Assembly: GCA_050291245.1 (NCBI GenBank)
Contig: JBNKJP010000020.1
Span: forward strand, 1 to 64,000
Source of the DNA: Thiodiazotropha sp050291245
GTDB lineage: Bacteria; Pseudomonadota; Gammaproteobacteria; Chromatiales; Chromatiaceae
Length of the DNA: 64,000 nt
Reading direction: 5' to 3'
A program made the translations under genes and the position numbers. Positions 42,673 through 51,386 of this stretch are shown here, piece by piece. Below the pieces are notes generated by a model. The model saw only the letters and a list, made by a program, of their open reading frames with translations, did no database searches and had not been told where the DNA came from. How positions within the stretch are numbered: position 1 is the first letter of the stretch; every line of letters begins with the position of its first letter.

Positions 42673-43194
42673 TCAATCGACCCGGCGATGGAATTCGGTG
42701 CTTTGGCATCCCGGGCAGGGGGGAATGTGCCCGGTCTTCTTGAAGTGCATCTCCTTGCCGCAGCTATTGCATACCAGGGTGCCGGGGCCGGTGATCTCAC
42801 CGGTATGGTAGCGTGAGGCCTGGCGGGCCCGTTCCGCCAGTTTGGCCAGCTCGATCTTGGTCTGATCGGCAACACCGGCGAACATCTCCAACATGCGTTT
42901 CTCAACTTGCTGGACATCGAAACGCCACCAGGCAGAGAGTTCCTCGCCGGTTTCCAGGAGGTAGTGGGCCGCGTCTTTCATGTCCCGTTCCACATACCCG
43001 GCAACCTTGTCCGCCTCTTCCCGGCTCAACTCGCCCAGTTCAATGAGCTTTTCCCGGGCGTCATCCAGGTACTGCTTCAATCCCGGAATCGCGTTTTCAC
43101 GGGCGGAATCGAAGGCCTCGTTCACCTCGTTGAGCATTTTGTCATAGGCGGCTGCCAGACGGTCTAAGGGGTCTTGGGTCGGTTTTTCGCTCAT
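42673..43194 (-). CDS. Zinc-ribbon protein (DUF1451, YbeL-like)
   Basis: 173 residues. Residues 1-115 are helical and probably coiled-coil (DPLDRLAAAYDKMLNEV through KLAERARQASRYHTG). The C-terminus is a zinc ribbon with VCNSCGKEM and PPCPGCQST. The layout and the YHTGEITGPGTLVC junction are those of DUF1451 proteins, function unknown. The nfeD and qmcA genes follow closely and may be co-transcribed. Confidence 0.9.
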   Translation of the reverse strand: MSEKPTQDPLDRLAAAYDKMLNEVNEAFDSARENAIPGLKQYLDDAREKLIELGELSREEADKVAGYVERDMKDAAHYLLETGEELSAWWRFDVQQVEKRMLEMFAGVADQTKIELAKLAERARQASRYHTGEITGPGTLVCNSCGKEMHFKKTGHIPPCPGCQSTEFHRRVD

Positions 43195-43323
43195 ACTGCT
43201 CTCCCTGGGGCGGACGCACGGTCAGATATAATGGGTTTGAACCGGATTGGCACGTACAGCATGCCTGTTGGTTCAATGATGGATCAATTCCCAGTCCGAG
43301 CCAAGTCTCCCGACGCTGACCTG

Positions 43324-44979
43324 TCAGGCCGTGTTGAGCCAGCTCTTGAGCAGCAGCAGGCCGCCCCCCGCCCCCAGGCCGATGCCCAGGCCGCTGGCCA
43401 GGGTGACCGATAACAGCCCCCCCGAACCGAACACCAGCAGCAATGTGCCACTCATCAGCAGGGCGCTGCCCGACAGGGCGGACAGGGTGTTGCGGTGGTT
43501 GCGTTTCATCTGCTTGCGCAGATGCTCCAGCTCTTCGGACTGCCACTGGATCAATAGCTGGCCGTTGGCGGCCTCCTCGATGATTTTGTTGATCCGCATC
43601 GGCAGGTCGGGAATGTTCTCTGCGATCAGGGGCAGGTTCTTTTTCAGTTTGCCGAGGAAGGCGCGCCGCCCGATCTGTTCGCTCATCCAGCGTTCGAGGA
43701 AGGGCTTGGCGGTGGTCCACAGGTCGAGTTCGGGATAGAGCTGACGACCCAGGCCCTCGATATTGAGGAGGGTCTTCTGCAGCAGCACCAGCTGGGGCTG
43801 GACCTCCATGTCGAAGCGCCGCGCGGTCTGGAACAGTCGCAGCAGGAAATGGCCGAAGGAGATCTCGCTCAGGGGCCTTTCAAAGATCGGTTCGCTGACC
43901 GTGCGGATGGCGGATTCAAACTCCTCGATGCGGGTGCCCTTGGGTACCCAGCCGGAGGCCACATGCAGCTGCGCGACCCGCTTGTAGTCCCGGTTGAAGA
44001 AGGCCAGCAGGTTCTCGGCCAGGTAGCGCTTGTCGGCCTCGGTCAGGGTGCCCATGATGCCGAAATCCACCGCGACATAGCGTCCGTCGGGTTCGACGAA
44101 GATGTTCCCCGGATGCATGTCGGCATGGAAAAAGTTGTATTTGAAGACCTGGGTGAAAAAGATCTCCACGCCCCGTTCTCCCAGCAGCTTCATGCTGATC
44201 CCCTGGGCCTTGAGGGCGTCGATATCCCCCACCGGAGTGCCCCCGATGCGTTCCATGACGAAGACGTTCTGGCGGGTCAGGTCCCAGTGGACCTCGGGGA
44301 TATAAAGGGCGTCGCTGTCGAGGAAGTTGCGCCGCAACTGGGAGGCGTTGGCCGCCTCGCGCATCAAGTCCAGCTCGTCGAAGATGGTCTTCTCATACTC
44401 CTGGATCACCTCCACCGGACGCAGCCGCCGGCCCTCCTTCCAGTAGCGTTCCGCCAGGTGGGCGATGGTGTAGAGCAGGTCCACATCCCGGCGGATGGTC
44501 TTCTCAATGTTCGGCCGCAGCACCTTGACCACCACCCGGCGTCCGTCCTTGAGACGGGCGGTGTGTACCTGGGCGATGGAGGCCGAGGCGAGGGGGGTTT
44601 CGTCAAACGCCTCAAGCACCTCGTCGATCGGGCGCTTGTAGGCCTTTTCGATGATCGCCCGGGCCTGGCTGCCGGGGAAGGGGGGTACCCGATCCTGCAG
44701 CTTGGCCAGCTCTTTGGCCAACTCATCGGGCAGCAGATCCCGGCGGGTCGAGAGGATCTGGCCGAACTTGACGAAGATCGGCCCGAGATCCTCCAGGCTG
44801 CGGCGGATCCGCACCGGATAGCTGGAGCGGTCCTTACGGAACCAGAACCAGGGTGAGAGGTAGATCAGAAAGCGGATCGGCCGGAACAGATGGGTGGCTA
44901 GGATCACCTCGTCCAGCCCGTGACGCAGCAAAACCAGATTGATGTGGATGAGTCGGAGGGCCTGGGAGGGGTGAATCAC
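43324..44979 (-). CDS. ubiB: Ubiquinone biosynthesis protein UbiB (ABC1/ADCK family)
   Basis: 551 residues from a GTG that overlaps the ubiJ stop (GTGA). The atypical-kinase motif FVKFGQILSTRRDLLPDELA carries the KxGQ signature. ATP-binding VVVKVLRP, HADMHPGNIF and VAVDFGIMG are intact. The last 50 residues form two transmembrane helices (LSALSGSALLMSGTLLLVF, then LASGLGIGLGAGGGLLLL). It supports coenzyme Q synthesis, probably by extracting lipid intermediates through ATPase activity. Third in ubiE-ubiJ-ubiB. Confidence 0.96.
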   Translation of the reverse strand: MIHPSQALRLIHINLVLLRHGLDEVILATHLFRPIRFLIYLSPWFWFRKDRSSYPVRIRRSLEDLGPIFVKFGQILSTRRDLLPDELAKELAKLQDRVPPFPGSQARAIIEKAYKRPIDEVLEAFDETPLASASIAQVHTARLKDGRRVVVKVLRPNIEKTIRRDVDLLYTIAHLAERYWKEGRRLRPVEVIQEYEKTIFDELDLMREAANASQLRRNFLDSDALYIPEVHWDLTRQNVFVMERIGGTPVGDIDALKAQGISMKLLGERGVEIFFTQVFKYNFFHADMHPGNIFVEPDGRYVAVDFGIMGTLTEADKRYLAENLLAFFNRDYKRVAQLHVASGWVPKGTRIEEFESAIRTVSEPIFERPLSEISFGHFLLRLFQTARRFDMEVQPQLVLLQKTLLNIEGLGRQLYPELDLWTTAKPFLERWMSEQIGRRAFLGKLKKNLPLIAENIPDLPMRINKIIEEAANGQLLIQWQSEELEHLRKQMKRNHRNTLSALSGSALLMSGTLLLVFGSGGLLSVTLASGLGIGLGAGGGLLLLKSWLNTA

Positions 44980-45605
44980 GAACGCTTGTCTCCTGCCTTG
45001 TGGGAGGATTCGAGGCGCTGCAGGCGCGCCTCCAGGCGTTCCACGTCGTCACGCAGGCGATCCACCTCCTGGAGGAAGGGTTGGATCTCGTACTGGGTCG
45101 GCAGCATGCGCAGCTCTTCCTGCAGATACTCCTTGAGGTTCTGTTCGGCAATGGCGCGGGTCTGGGAGCCCCAACTCAGAACACTGCGGAACAGGCCGCC
45201 GATTTCATGGGCGGCGATGTCCCCCGTGAGCCGCGCCAACTGCTCTTCCCAGTCGATATCGAGACCGGCGAGAAAATCGCCGAACCGCTGTGCCAGGGCG
45301 GTGTCTCCTTCGATGCTGACCGCGCCGCTGAAGACCTGCTCGGTGCTTCTGCGGTCATGGCCCAGATTGGCCAGACCCCAGGGGGTGCCGCGTAATATGC
45401 AGTCGGGTTCGCCTTCGATCTGTCCGAGGCACTGGATACCCTGGGGGTCGGGAATCAGGAACAGGGAGAACCCGAGTCCGGTCACCTGGATCTGGATCAC
45501 CTTACCGTGCAGAGGGGCGAGCCTTGCCGGACTTTCGGGATCGAGTCTCAGAGCCGTATTGAGCAGTTGCTCGAAACTGGCGAGGGCCGCGGCGCTGATG
45601 GTCAT
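44976..45605 (-). CDS. ubiJ: Ubiquinone biosynthesis accessory factor UbiJ
   Basis: 209 residues. An SCP2-like lipid-binding domain at residues 15-110 (VIQIQVTGLGFSLFLIPD, GEPDCILRGTPWGLANLG, FSGAVSIEGDTALAQRFGDF), then a helical C-terminal part ending in a coiled coil (LQEVDRLRDDVERLEARL). It pairs with UbiK (gene at 23656-23901) in the soluble Ubi complex. It overlaps ubiB by 4 bp. Confidence 0.95.
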   Translation of the reverse strand: MTISAAALASFEQLLNTALRLDPESPARLAPLHGKVIQIQVTGLGFSLFLIPDPQGIQCLGQIEGEPDCILRGTPWGLANLGHDRRSTEQVFSGAVSIEGDTALAQRFGDFLAGLDIDWEEQLARLTGDIAAHEIGGLFRSVLSWGSQTRAIAEQNLKEYLQEELRMLPTQYEIQPFLQEVDRLRDDVERLEARLQRLESSHKAGDKRS

Positions 45606-45632
45606 GGGTGACTCCCTGGCGATTCGGCCGGA

Positions 45633-46382
45633 TCAGAGTTTGTAGCCGCGATGGATGGCCACGATACCGCCGCTGAGGTTGTAGTAGTCACAGCGCTCGA
45701 AACCGGCGTGTTCCAGCATGCCCTTGAGGGTCTCCTGGTCCGGATGCATGCGGATCGATTCCGCCAGATAGCGGTAGCTCGCCTCGTCCCGGGTGACCCA
45801 CTTGCCGATTTTCGGCAGCAGGCTGAAGGAGTAGAGGTCGTAGAGCTTCTGCAGGGGCTTGTGAACCGGCTTGGAAAATTCCAGCACCAGCAGTCGCCCC
45901 CCGGGTTTGACGACCCGGTAGATGGCGTCCAGGGCCTTCTGTTTGTCGGTGACGTTGCGCAGGCCGAAGCCGATGGTCACACAGTCGAAGTAGTCGTCCA
46001 CGAAGGGCAGCATCTGAGCGTCGGCCTGGGCGTAGCGGATATTCGCCACCCGGCCCTCATCGACCATGCGTTCCCGGCCCCGGGTGAGCATCGCCGCGTT
46101 GATGTCGGAGAACACCACCAGCCCTTCCCGGCCCACCAGGCCGCTGAAGCGGGCGGAGAGATCACCGGTGCCGGCGGCCAGATCGAGCACCCGCTGCCCC
46201 AGGCGAACCCCGGACAGTTCGATGGTCATGCGCTTCCACAGCCGGTGGATGCCCAGTGACATCAAATCGTTCATCAGGTCGTACTTGCCCGCAACCGAGT
46301 CGAAGACCTCACGCACCCGCCCCGCCTTTTCATTGACAGGTACATCCTCGTAACCAAAATGTGTGGTGTTCTCGTCCTTCAT
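45633..46382 (-). CDS. ubiE: Bifunctional demethylmenaquinone/2-methoxy-benzoquinol methyltransferase UbiE
   Basis: 249 residues. N-terminal THFGYEDVPVNEKAGRVREV, the nucleotide-cosubstrate motif VLDLAAGTGDLSARF, then YAQADAQMLPF and the family signature FGLRNVTDKQKAL; it ends with GGIVAIHRGYKL. It C-methylates the ring in ubiquinone (and menaquinone) synthesis using S-adenosylmethionine. Confidence 0.97.
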   Translation of the reverse strand: MKDENTTHFGYEDVPVNEKAGRVREVFDSVAGKYDLMNDLMSLGIHRLWKRMTIELSGVRLGQRVLDLAAGTGDLSARFSGLVGREGLVVFSDINAAMLTRGRERMVDEGRVANIRYAQADAQMLPFVDDYFDCVTIGFGLRNVTDKQKALDAIYRVVKPGGRLLVLEFSKPVHKPLQKLYDLYSFSLLPKIGKWVTRDEASYRYLAESIRMHPDQETLKGMLEHAGFERCDYYNLSGGIVAIHRGYKL

Positions 46383-46422
46383 GGGTGATTACCTTGGTTG
46401 ATCCGGGGTTCGCTACGACGCC

Positions 46423-46788
46423 TCAGGCCGATGGCTCCTTGCGTTGATATCCGGCCTCGCTGAGGCGTTTGAGATACTCCTGCCAGTTGTGTTCGTAGTG
46501 GGTGCCCAGTTGGTACAAGGTATCCCAGGAGTAGATGCCGGTGTTGTGCTCGTCGTCGAAATGCAGGCAGATGGCGTAGTTGCCCACCGGTTCGATGTGC
46601 GCGATGTTTACGTCTTCCTTGCCGACCTGCAACACCTCCTGGCCGGGGCCGTGGCCCTGGACCTCCGCGGAGGGGGAGAACACCCGCAGGTATTCCGCCG
46701 GATAGTGGTACTTGCTGCCGTCATCGAAACTGATTTCCAGGACTCGGGACTGCTTATGCAGATGAATCTCGGTGGGGTGGTGTGACAT
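46423..46788 (-). CDS. DUF971-domain protein
   Basis: 121 residues, a single gamma-butyrobetaine-hydroxylase N-terminal-like domain: PTEIHLHKQSRVLEISFDDG, YPAEYLRVFSPSAE, then IAHIEPVGNYAICLHFDDEH and GIYSWDTLYQLG. Stand-alone forms are frequent between hslU and ubiE in Gammaproteobacteria; function unknown, although fused relatives bind zinc or act near Fe-S proteins. Confidence 0.93.
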   Translation of the reverse strand: MSHHPTEIHLHKQSRVLEISFDDGSKYHYPAEYLRVFSPSAEVQGHGPGQEVLQVGKEDVNIAHIEPVGNYAICLHFDDEHNTGIYSWDTLYQLGTHYEHNWQEYLKRLSEAGYQRKEPSA

Positions 46789-46831
46789 GATCGTTACTCG
46801 CTGCTCGTTAAGTCCGGCTTCGGACGTCTAA

Positions 46832-48169
46832 TCAGAGGATATATTGACTCAGGTCTTCATCCGCCGCCAGTTGCGACAGTTGGCTGTCCACATAAGCCTC
46901 ATCGATGACGATGGACTGACCGCTGAGATCGGAGGCCTCGAAGGAGACGCCTTCGAGTAGCCGTTCCATGACCGTGTGCAGGCGGCGTGCACCGATATTT
47001 TCGGTGGACTCGTTGACCTGCCAGGCAGTCTCGGCAATACGCCGGATACCTCCCTCGGTAAATTCCAGTTGCACCTGTTCGGTGGCCAGCAGTGCCTGAT
47101 ACTGCTCGGTCAGGGAGGCGTCGGGTTCGGTGAGGATGCGGGTGAAATCCTCGGTGCTCAAGGCCGACAGTTCGACCCGGATCGGCAGCCTGCCCTGCAG
47201 TTCGGGAATCAGGTCGGAAGGCTTGGCGAGATGAAAGGCGCCGGAGGCGATGAACAGGATATGGTCGGTCTTGACCATGCCGTGCTTGGTGGAGATGGTA
47301 CAGCCTTCGACCAGGGGCAGCAGGTCCCGCTGCACCCCTTCCCGGGAGACATCCGCGCCGCTGGTTTCGGCTCGGCTGGTGACCTTGTCCAGCTCATCGA
47401 TGAACACGATTCCATGCTGCTCGACCATCTCCAGGGCGCGCAGTTTCAGATCCTCCTCGTTGATCCGCTTGGCCGCCTCTTCGTCGTTCAGCACCTTGAA
47501 GGCATCCTTGACGCGCAGTTTGCGGCGGCGGGTGCGTCCGCTGCCCAGATTCTGGAACATGCCCTGCAGCTGGCTGGTCATCTCCTCCATCCCGGGGGGG
47601 GCCATGATCTCGACACCCACCGGCGCGGCGTTGACCTCGATGTCGATCTCCTTATCGTCCAGGTCGCCGTCGAGAAGTTTCTGGCGGAACTTGTCCCGGG
47701 TTGCGCTGGAGACTCCGCTGGGTGTTTCGGTATCGTCCCAACCGGTAGGTTTGGGGGCCGGCAGCAGGGCATCGAGAATCCGCTCCTGCGCCGCGACCGA
47801 GGCTGCCTCGCCCACCTTGCCCATCTCCTCCTCGCGGACCATTTTCACCGCGGAGTCCGCCAGTTCGCGGATGATCGAGTCCACCTCCCGGCCGACATAA
47901 CCCACCTCGGTGAATTTGGTGGCCTCGACCTTGAGAAAGGGGGCGTTGGCAAGCTTCGCCAGCCGCCGGGCGATCTCGGTCTTGCCCACTCCGGTGGGTC
48001 CGATCATGAGGATGTTCTTGGGGGTAATCTCGTTGCGCAGGGCCTCGTCGACCTGGGCGCGGCGCCAGCGGTTGCGCAGGGCGATAGCCACGGCCCGTTT
48101 GGCGTCATGCTGACCAATGATGTGTTTGTCGAGCTCAGCGACAATCTGTTGTGGGGTGATTTGCGACAT
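46832..48169 (-). CDS. hslU: ATP-dependent protease ATPase subunit HslU
   Basis: 445 residues. Opening SQITPQQIVAELDKHIIGQ, Walker A MIGPTGVGKTEIARRLAKL, the pore motif VGYVGREVDSI, the I-domain at about 110-240, Walker B IVFIDELDKV, and the C-terminal EDLSQYIL that docks into HslV. It unfolds substrates for the HslV peptidase. Second gene of the hslVU heat-shock operon. Confidence 0.98.
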   Translation of the reverse strand: MSQITPQQIVAELDKHIIGQHDAKRAVAIALRNRWRRAQVDEALRNEITPKNILMIGPTGVGKTEIARRLAKLANAPFLKVEATKFTEVGYVGREVDSIIRELADSAVKMVREEEMGKVGEAASVAAQERILDALLPAPKPTGWDDTETPSGVSSATRDKFRQKLLDGDLDDKEIDIEVNAAPVGVEIMAPPGMEEMTSQLQGMFQNLGSGRTRRRKLRVKDAFKVLNDEEAAKRINEEDLKLRALEMVEQHGIVFIDELDKVTSRAETSGADVSREGVQRDLLPLVEGCTISTKHGMVKTDHILFIASGAFHLAKPSDLIPELQGRLPIRVELSALSTEDFTRILTEPDASLTEQYQALLATEQVQLEFTEGGIRRIAETAWQVNESTENIGARRLHTVMERLLEGVSFEASDLSGQSIVIDEAYVDSQLSQLAADEDLSQYIL

Positions 48170-48205
48170 GATTATAGTGCCTGTGAAACAGCTATCCGCG
48201 AGCCT

Positions 48206-48751
48206 TCAGGCCTCGCATTCCAGCTCTTCCAGAACGAGGTTGTGATTGGTGTAGATGCAGATATCCGCAGCGATGTCGAGACCCTTTTCGACGATCTCCC
48301 GGGCTGCGAGTTCCGTATTATCCAGCAGCGCCCGGGCCGCGGCCTGGGCATAGCTGCCGCCGGAACCGATGGCCATCAGATTGTTCTCCGGTTCGATGAC
48401 ATCACCGGTGCCGGAGATGATTAGCGAGGCACTGGCGTCCGCCACGCAGAGCAGGGCCTCGAGGCGGCGCAGGGCGCGGTCGGTGCGCCAGTCCTTGGCC
48501 ATCTCCACAGCGGCACGGGTAAGGTGGCCCTGATGTTTTTCCAGTTTACCTTCGAAGCGTTCGAACAGGGTGAAGGCATCGGCGGTGGCGCCGGCGAATC
48601 CGGCGATTACCCGGCCCTTGTAGAGTTGGCGGACCTTGCGGGCGTTGCCCTTCATTACGGTGTTGCCCAGGGTGACCTGGCCGTCTCCGCCGATCACGAC
48701 CTTGCCGCCGCGGCGCACGGAAAGGATGGTAGTGCCTCTGAAATTTTCCAC
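48206..48751 (-). CDS. hslV: ATP-dependent protease peptidase subunit HslV
   Basis: 181 residues from a GTG start. The catalytic threonine follows a short pro-sequence, MENFRG, giving mature TTILSVRRGGKVVIGGDGQV. GRVIAGFAGATADAFTLFERFE and GDVIEPENNLMAIGSGGSYA are typical. It forms double hexamers capped by HslU. The gene is preceded by a near-consensus heat-shock promoter. Confidence 0.97.
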   Translation of the reverse strand: MENFRGTTILSVRRGGKVVIGGDGQVTLGNTVMKGNARKVRQLYKGRVIAGFAGATADAFTLFERFEGKLEKHQGHLTRAAVEMAKDWRTDRALRRLEALLCVADASASLIISGTGDVIEPENNLMAIGSGGSYAQAAARALLDNTELAAREIVEKGLDIAADICIYTNHNLVLEELECEA

Positions 48752-48786
48752 GTTTGTCCTGCTGATTGTTGCGGGCCGAACCCCTT

Positions 48787-48815
48787 AAATGGGGTTGAAG
48801 TCGTCCTGATTCAAG
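48787..48815 (-). promoter_or_regulatory. Sigma-32 heat-shock promoter of hslVU
   Basis: On the minus strand CTTGAA (48815-48810), a 15-bp spacer and CCCCATTT (48794-48787) match the RpoH consensus exactly or nearly so. It lies 36 bp before the hslV start codon. Confidence 0.88.
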
Positions 48816-49010
48816 CCTCCGGAGTGATTGGGTATCTCCGACGCACTTCGGGCAATGCACTCGGGTTGTTACGCCCCAAACCGGCGATTGTACCCGAGCC
48901 CGGGGCTGGTGAGAAATCCCGCCGGGATGATGCGGAAACTTTCCGTCTGTCCGCGCATCCATGAATAAATGAAGCGGAACTGCACTGGCAGGCATTTAAG
49001 GAGCCTTATA

Positions 49011-49454
49011 ATGAACAACATGAAACGTACGCTAGCGGTTATCACCTTGGTTTTTCTGGTTGCCTCGGCGCAGGCCGGGCAGGAGGATCAATCGGTCAGT
49101 GGGGAGTTGTTGAAACAGCAGACCAACGAACTGTTGAGAACTCTTAAAGACTATACCCTGCAGCAGAAAGACGAACTGATGGACGCCCTCGAACAGGGCA
49201 TGGATGATCTGGACGAGCGCATCGATGCGCTACAGGAACGAATCGACGAGCACTGGGACGGCATGTCCCAGTCGGCCCGTGACCATGCGGATGCTACCCT
49301 CTCTGCCCTGCGCCGGCAGCGGATCAAGCTTCAGCAAGCCTACGAGGGACTGATGGACAGCTCCGGATCCGCCTGGGAGCAGATGAAGGAGGGTTTTGGT
49401 CAGGCTTATGAGGAGGTCAACCGCTCTTGGGAAAAGGCGATGCAGGAGTATTAG
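49011..49454 (+). CDS. Periplasmic coiled-coil protein of unknown function
   Basis: 147 residues from the ATG at 49011 with AAGGAG upstream. Signal peptide at residues 1-26 (LAVITLVFLVASAQAG). The rest is almost entirely amphipathic helix rich in Glu, Gln, Asp and Leu (DALEQGMDDLDERIDALQER and onward), apolipoprotein-like. No cysteine or anchor. Perhaps a periplasmic scaffold; not recognised as a named family. Confidence 0.82.
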   Translation: MNNMKRTLAVITLVFLVASAQAGQEDQSVSGELLKQQTNELLRTLKDYTLQQKDELMDALEQGMDDLDERIDALQERIDEHWDGMSQSARDHADATLSALRRQRIKLQQAYEGLMDSSGSAWEQMKEGFGQAYEEVNRSWEKAMQEY

Positions 49455-49522
49455 ATGCCGCTTCGTTCCTTCCAGGCTACGTTGGGCTGATGTCAATGGC
49501 CGAGTCCTTATCAAGAGGAACG

Positions 49523-50119
49523 CTAAGGCGTCATCATCTGTTGCAGGTGGCGCTGCTGTGCCGCAGTGAACTCCTCCGGACTCACTGCCCCGTCCCCATC
49601 GGTGTCGATTTCGCTGAAGGGTTGGGCGTTTTTCAGGTTACGCATCGGGTAGCCTGCCTTTAGGCGTTCCTCGATACGCTTGGCCCGTGCCTGGTTGAAT
49701 TCCGCTTCCTGGATCTGTCCGTCCGCATTGAGATCGAAATCGCTGAATGCGGGTCTCTGTCGACCCGCGCCGGGGCCCATTCCGGGCCGCGGTTGTGAGG
49801 CCCCGCTCATGGGGGCGCGCTGCTGCATCCGGAAACGCTGGCCCTGGATGAATTCCTCGTAGGTCAGACTGCCGTCAGCGTCCCGGTCGAAGTCATCGAA
49901 ACTCGGTGGTTGGTAGCGTTGCTGGCCGGGAATACTGGCGGAGACCGCTCGGGATTTATGCAACGCATCGAACTCTTCCCGGCTGATACCGCCGCTACCA
50001 TCGGTATCGAATGTGCTGAAGGAGAGGGGACCCCGGTCCGGTGGTGGATTATCGGCCATGAGCGGATTGCTGAGGGTCATGAGCATTCCAAACACCAGGG
50101 GAAGGTTACGCGATCTCAT
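49523..50119 (-). CDS. EF-hand calcium-binding exported protein
   Basis: 198 residues from the ATG at 50119. Signal peptide at 1-23. Four EF-hand loops: FDTDGSGGISREEF, FDRDADGSLTYEEF, FDLNADGQIQEAEF and IDTDGDGAVSPEEF, each with Asp at positions 1, 3 and 5 (Asn once) and Glu at 12. The linker has a Gly/Pro/Arg-rich stretch. Probably a periplasmic Ca2+ buffer or sensor. Convergent with the coiled-coil gene. Confidence 0.9.
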   Translation of the reverse strand: MRSRNLPLVFGMLMTLSNPLMADNPPPDRGPLSFSTFDTDGSGGISREEFDALHKSRAVSASIPGQQRYQPPSFDDFDRDADGSLTYEEFIQGQRFRMQQRAPMSGASQPRPGMGPGAGRQRPAFSDFDLNADGQIQEAEFNQARAKRIEERLKAGYPMRNLKNAQPFSEIDTDGDGAVSPEEFTAAQQRHLQQMMTP

Positions 50120-50317
50120 CAACAGGTCCTCCGTGGAGATGGGTTGCGTGGGAGCGGGTGGATCGGTGCAATCCGCCAGTCGCCCCAATCTTCCCAGTAT
50201 AGTCTCCTTCGGCTTGGATTGTTCACCGCAAACGGGCAGACGCGCCACAAATCGGCCTGACTATTAGGGATTTCACTCCCTTGTTTGCGCCCCCTATCCA
50301 TGGCAGAGTCAGGGGAT

Positions 50318-51265
50318 ATGTCGCGAAGCATCTTAATAGCACTGGGTTTTTTACTCTCCGGCGGTGGGGCGGTCGCGGAGACGCCCCCGGCCGCGTCCGT
50401 TCCGATGGGTGCGCAACAGTTGGCCCGGGAGGTCTACACCGCGGCACATGGGGGATTGATCCGCAACGCGATCAGTAAACGTCGCGGACGGGATGTCGCG
50501 GTGGTGATCAACCGCGCACCCACGGCGATGCGCACCGGGCATCGCACGCCAACGGTTCAGACCTTCGACACCTATGTCAACAACCAGCCCCAGGACCCGG
50601 ATATCGAATCCTTGCAGATGGCGATTCTCACCTCTGGTAAAACCAAGGGTACCGGGGTTTTGTTCACCCGTTATCGGGATGCCTCGCGAGGGTCTTCAAT
50701 CGCCATCTGGCTGCCGGCGCTGCGTAAGATTCGGCGCATCAACGAGCCCTCTCACGAGGATGTCTGGTTCGGCACCAATCTCACTTACGGGGAACTGGTG
50801 TTGCGCACCCCTGACGACGAGGTGCATGAACTGCTCGGAGAGGGGCGCCTCGAGGGGTGTCTCGACACCATGGTTCTGGAACCCTGGGAGAAGAGCCGCT
50901 ACACCCTGCATCTGCCGGGTCCCCAATGCGCGCATATCGGTAAGCCGATCTACCGACTCAAGAGCAGCACCCAATTCAAGAACTGGTGGTATGACTACCA
51001 TATCAGCGAGATTGACCAGAAGACCTTTGCCCTCTATCGGACCGTCTATTATAAGGGTGGGGTGAAGGTGAAAAGCGTCTCCATCGACTGGCAATCCCTG
51101 GATCAGCCCGACCCGCGCATTGCCTATCCCCGCTACATCTACGCCATTTCGCACGACGATGGAAAGGACAGCATGGTCTATGTACCCCGCGGAACCATCA
51201 CCCTGAATGTGGACCTGGATGATGACTTTTGGTCGGAAGATACCCTGGAGCACTATGAGCCTTGA
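50318..51265 (+). CDS. LolA-like outer-membrane lipoprotein-sorting protein
   Basis: 315 residues from the ATG at 50318 (MSRSILIALGFLLSGG), with AGGGGAT before it. Signal peptide at residues 1-21. The mature domain, with ILTSGKTKGTGVLFTRYRD, IAIWLPALRKIRRI, EDVWFGTNLTYGEL and YKGGVKVKSVSIDW, is the large LolA-like type found next to RND transporters. It is likely a periplasmic lipid or lipoprotein carrier for the transporter encoded 121 bp downstream. Confidence 0.88.
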   Translation: MSRSILIALGFLLSGGGAVAETPPAASVPMGAQQLAREVYTAAHGGLIRNAISKRRGRDVAVVINRAPTAMRTGHRTPTVQTFDTYVNNQPQDPDIESLQMAILTSGKTKGTGVLFTRYRDASRGSSIAIWLPALRKIRRINEPSHEDVWFGTNLTYGELVLRTPDDEVHELLGEGRLEGCLDTMVLEPWEKSRYTLHLPGPQCAHIGKPIYRLKSSTQFKNWWYDYHISEIDQKTFALYRTVYYKGGVKVKSVSIDWQSLDQPDPRIAYPRYIYAISHDDGKDSMVYVPRGTITLNVDLDDDFWSEDTLEHYEP

Positions 51266-51386
51266 AGGGATGCCGGTTCCGGCAGCGAGCCCTGGCGGGT
51301 CGGCACACATGAGTCGGATCTGAGGCCGTGCCGGTTGTTGTGACATCTTTACGCGGCCTACCTGAAGTTCAGCGGATGGGGGTCCA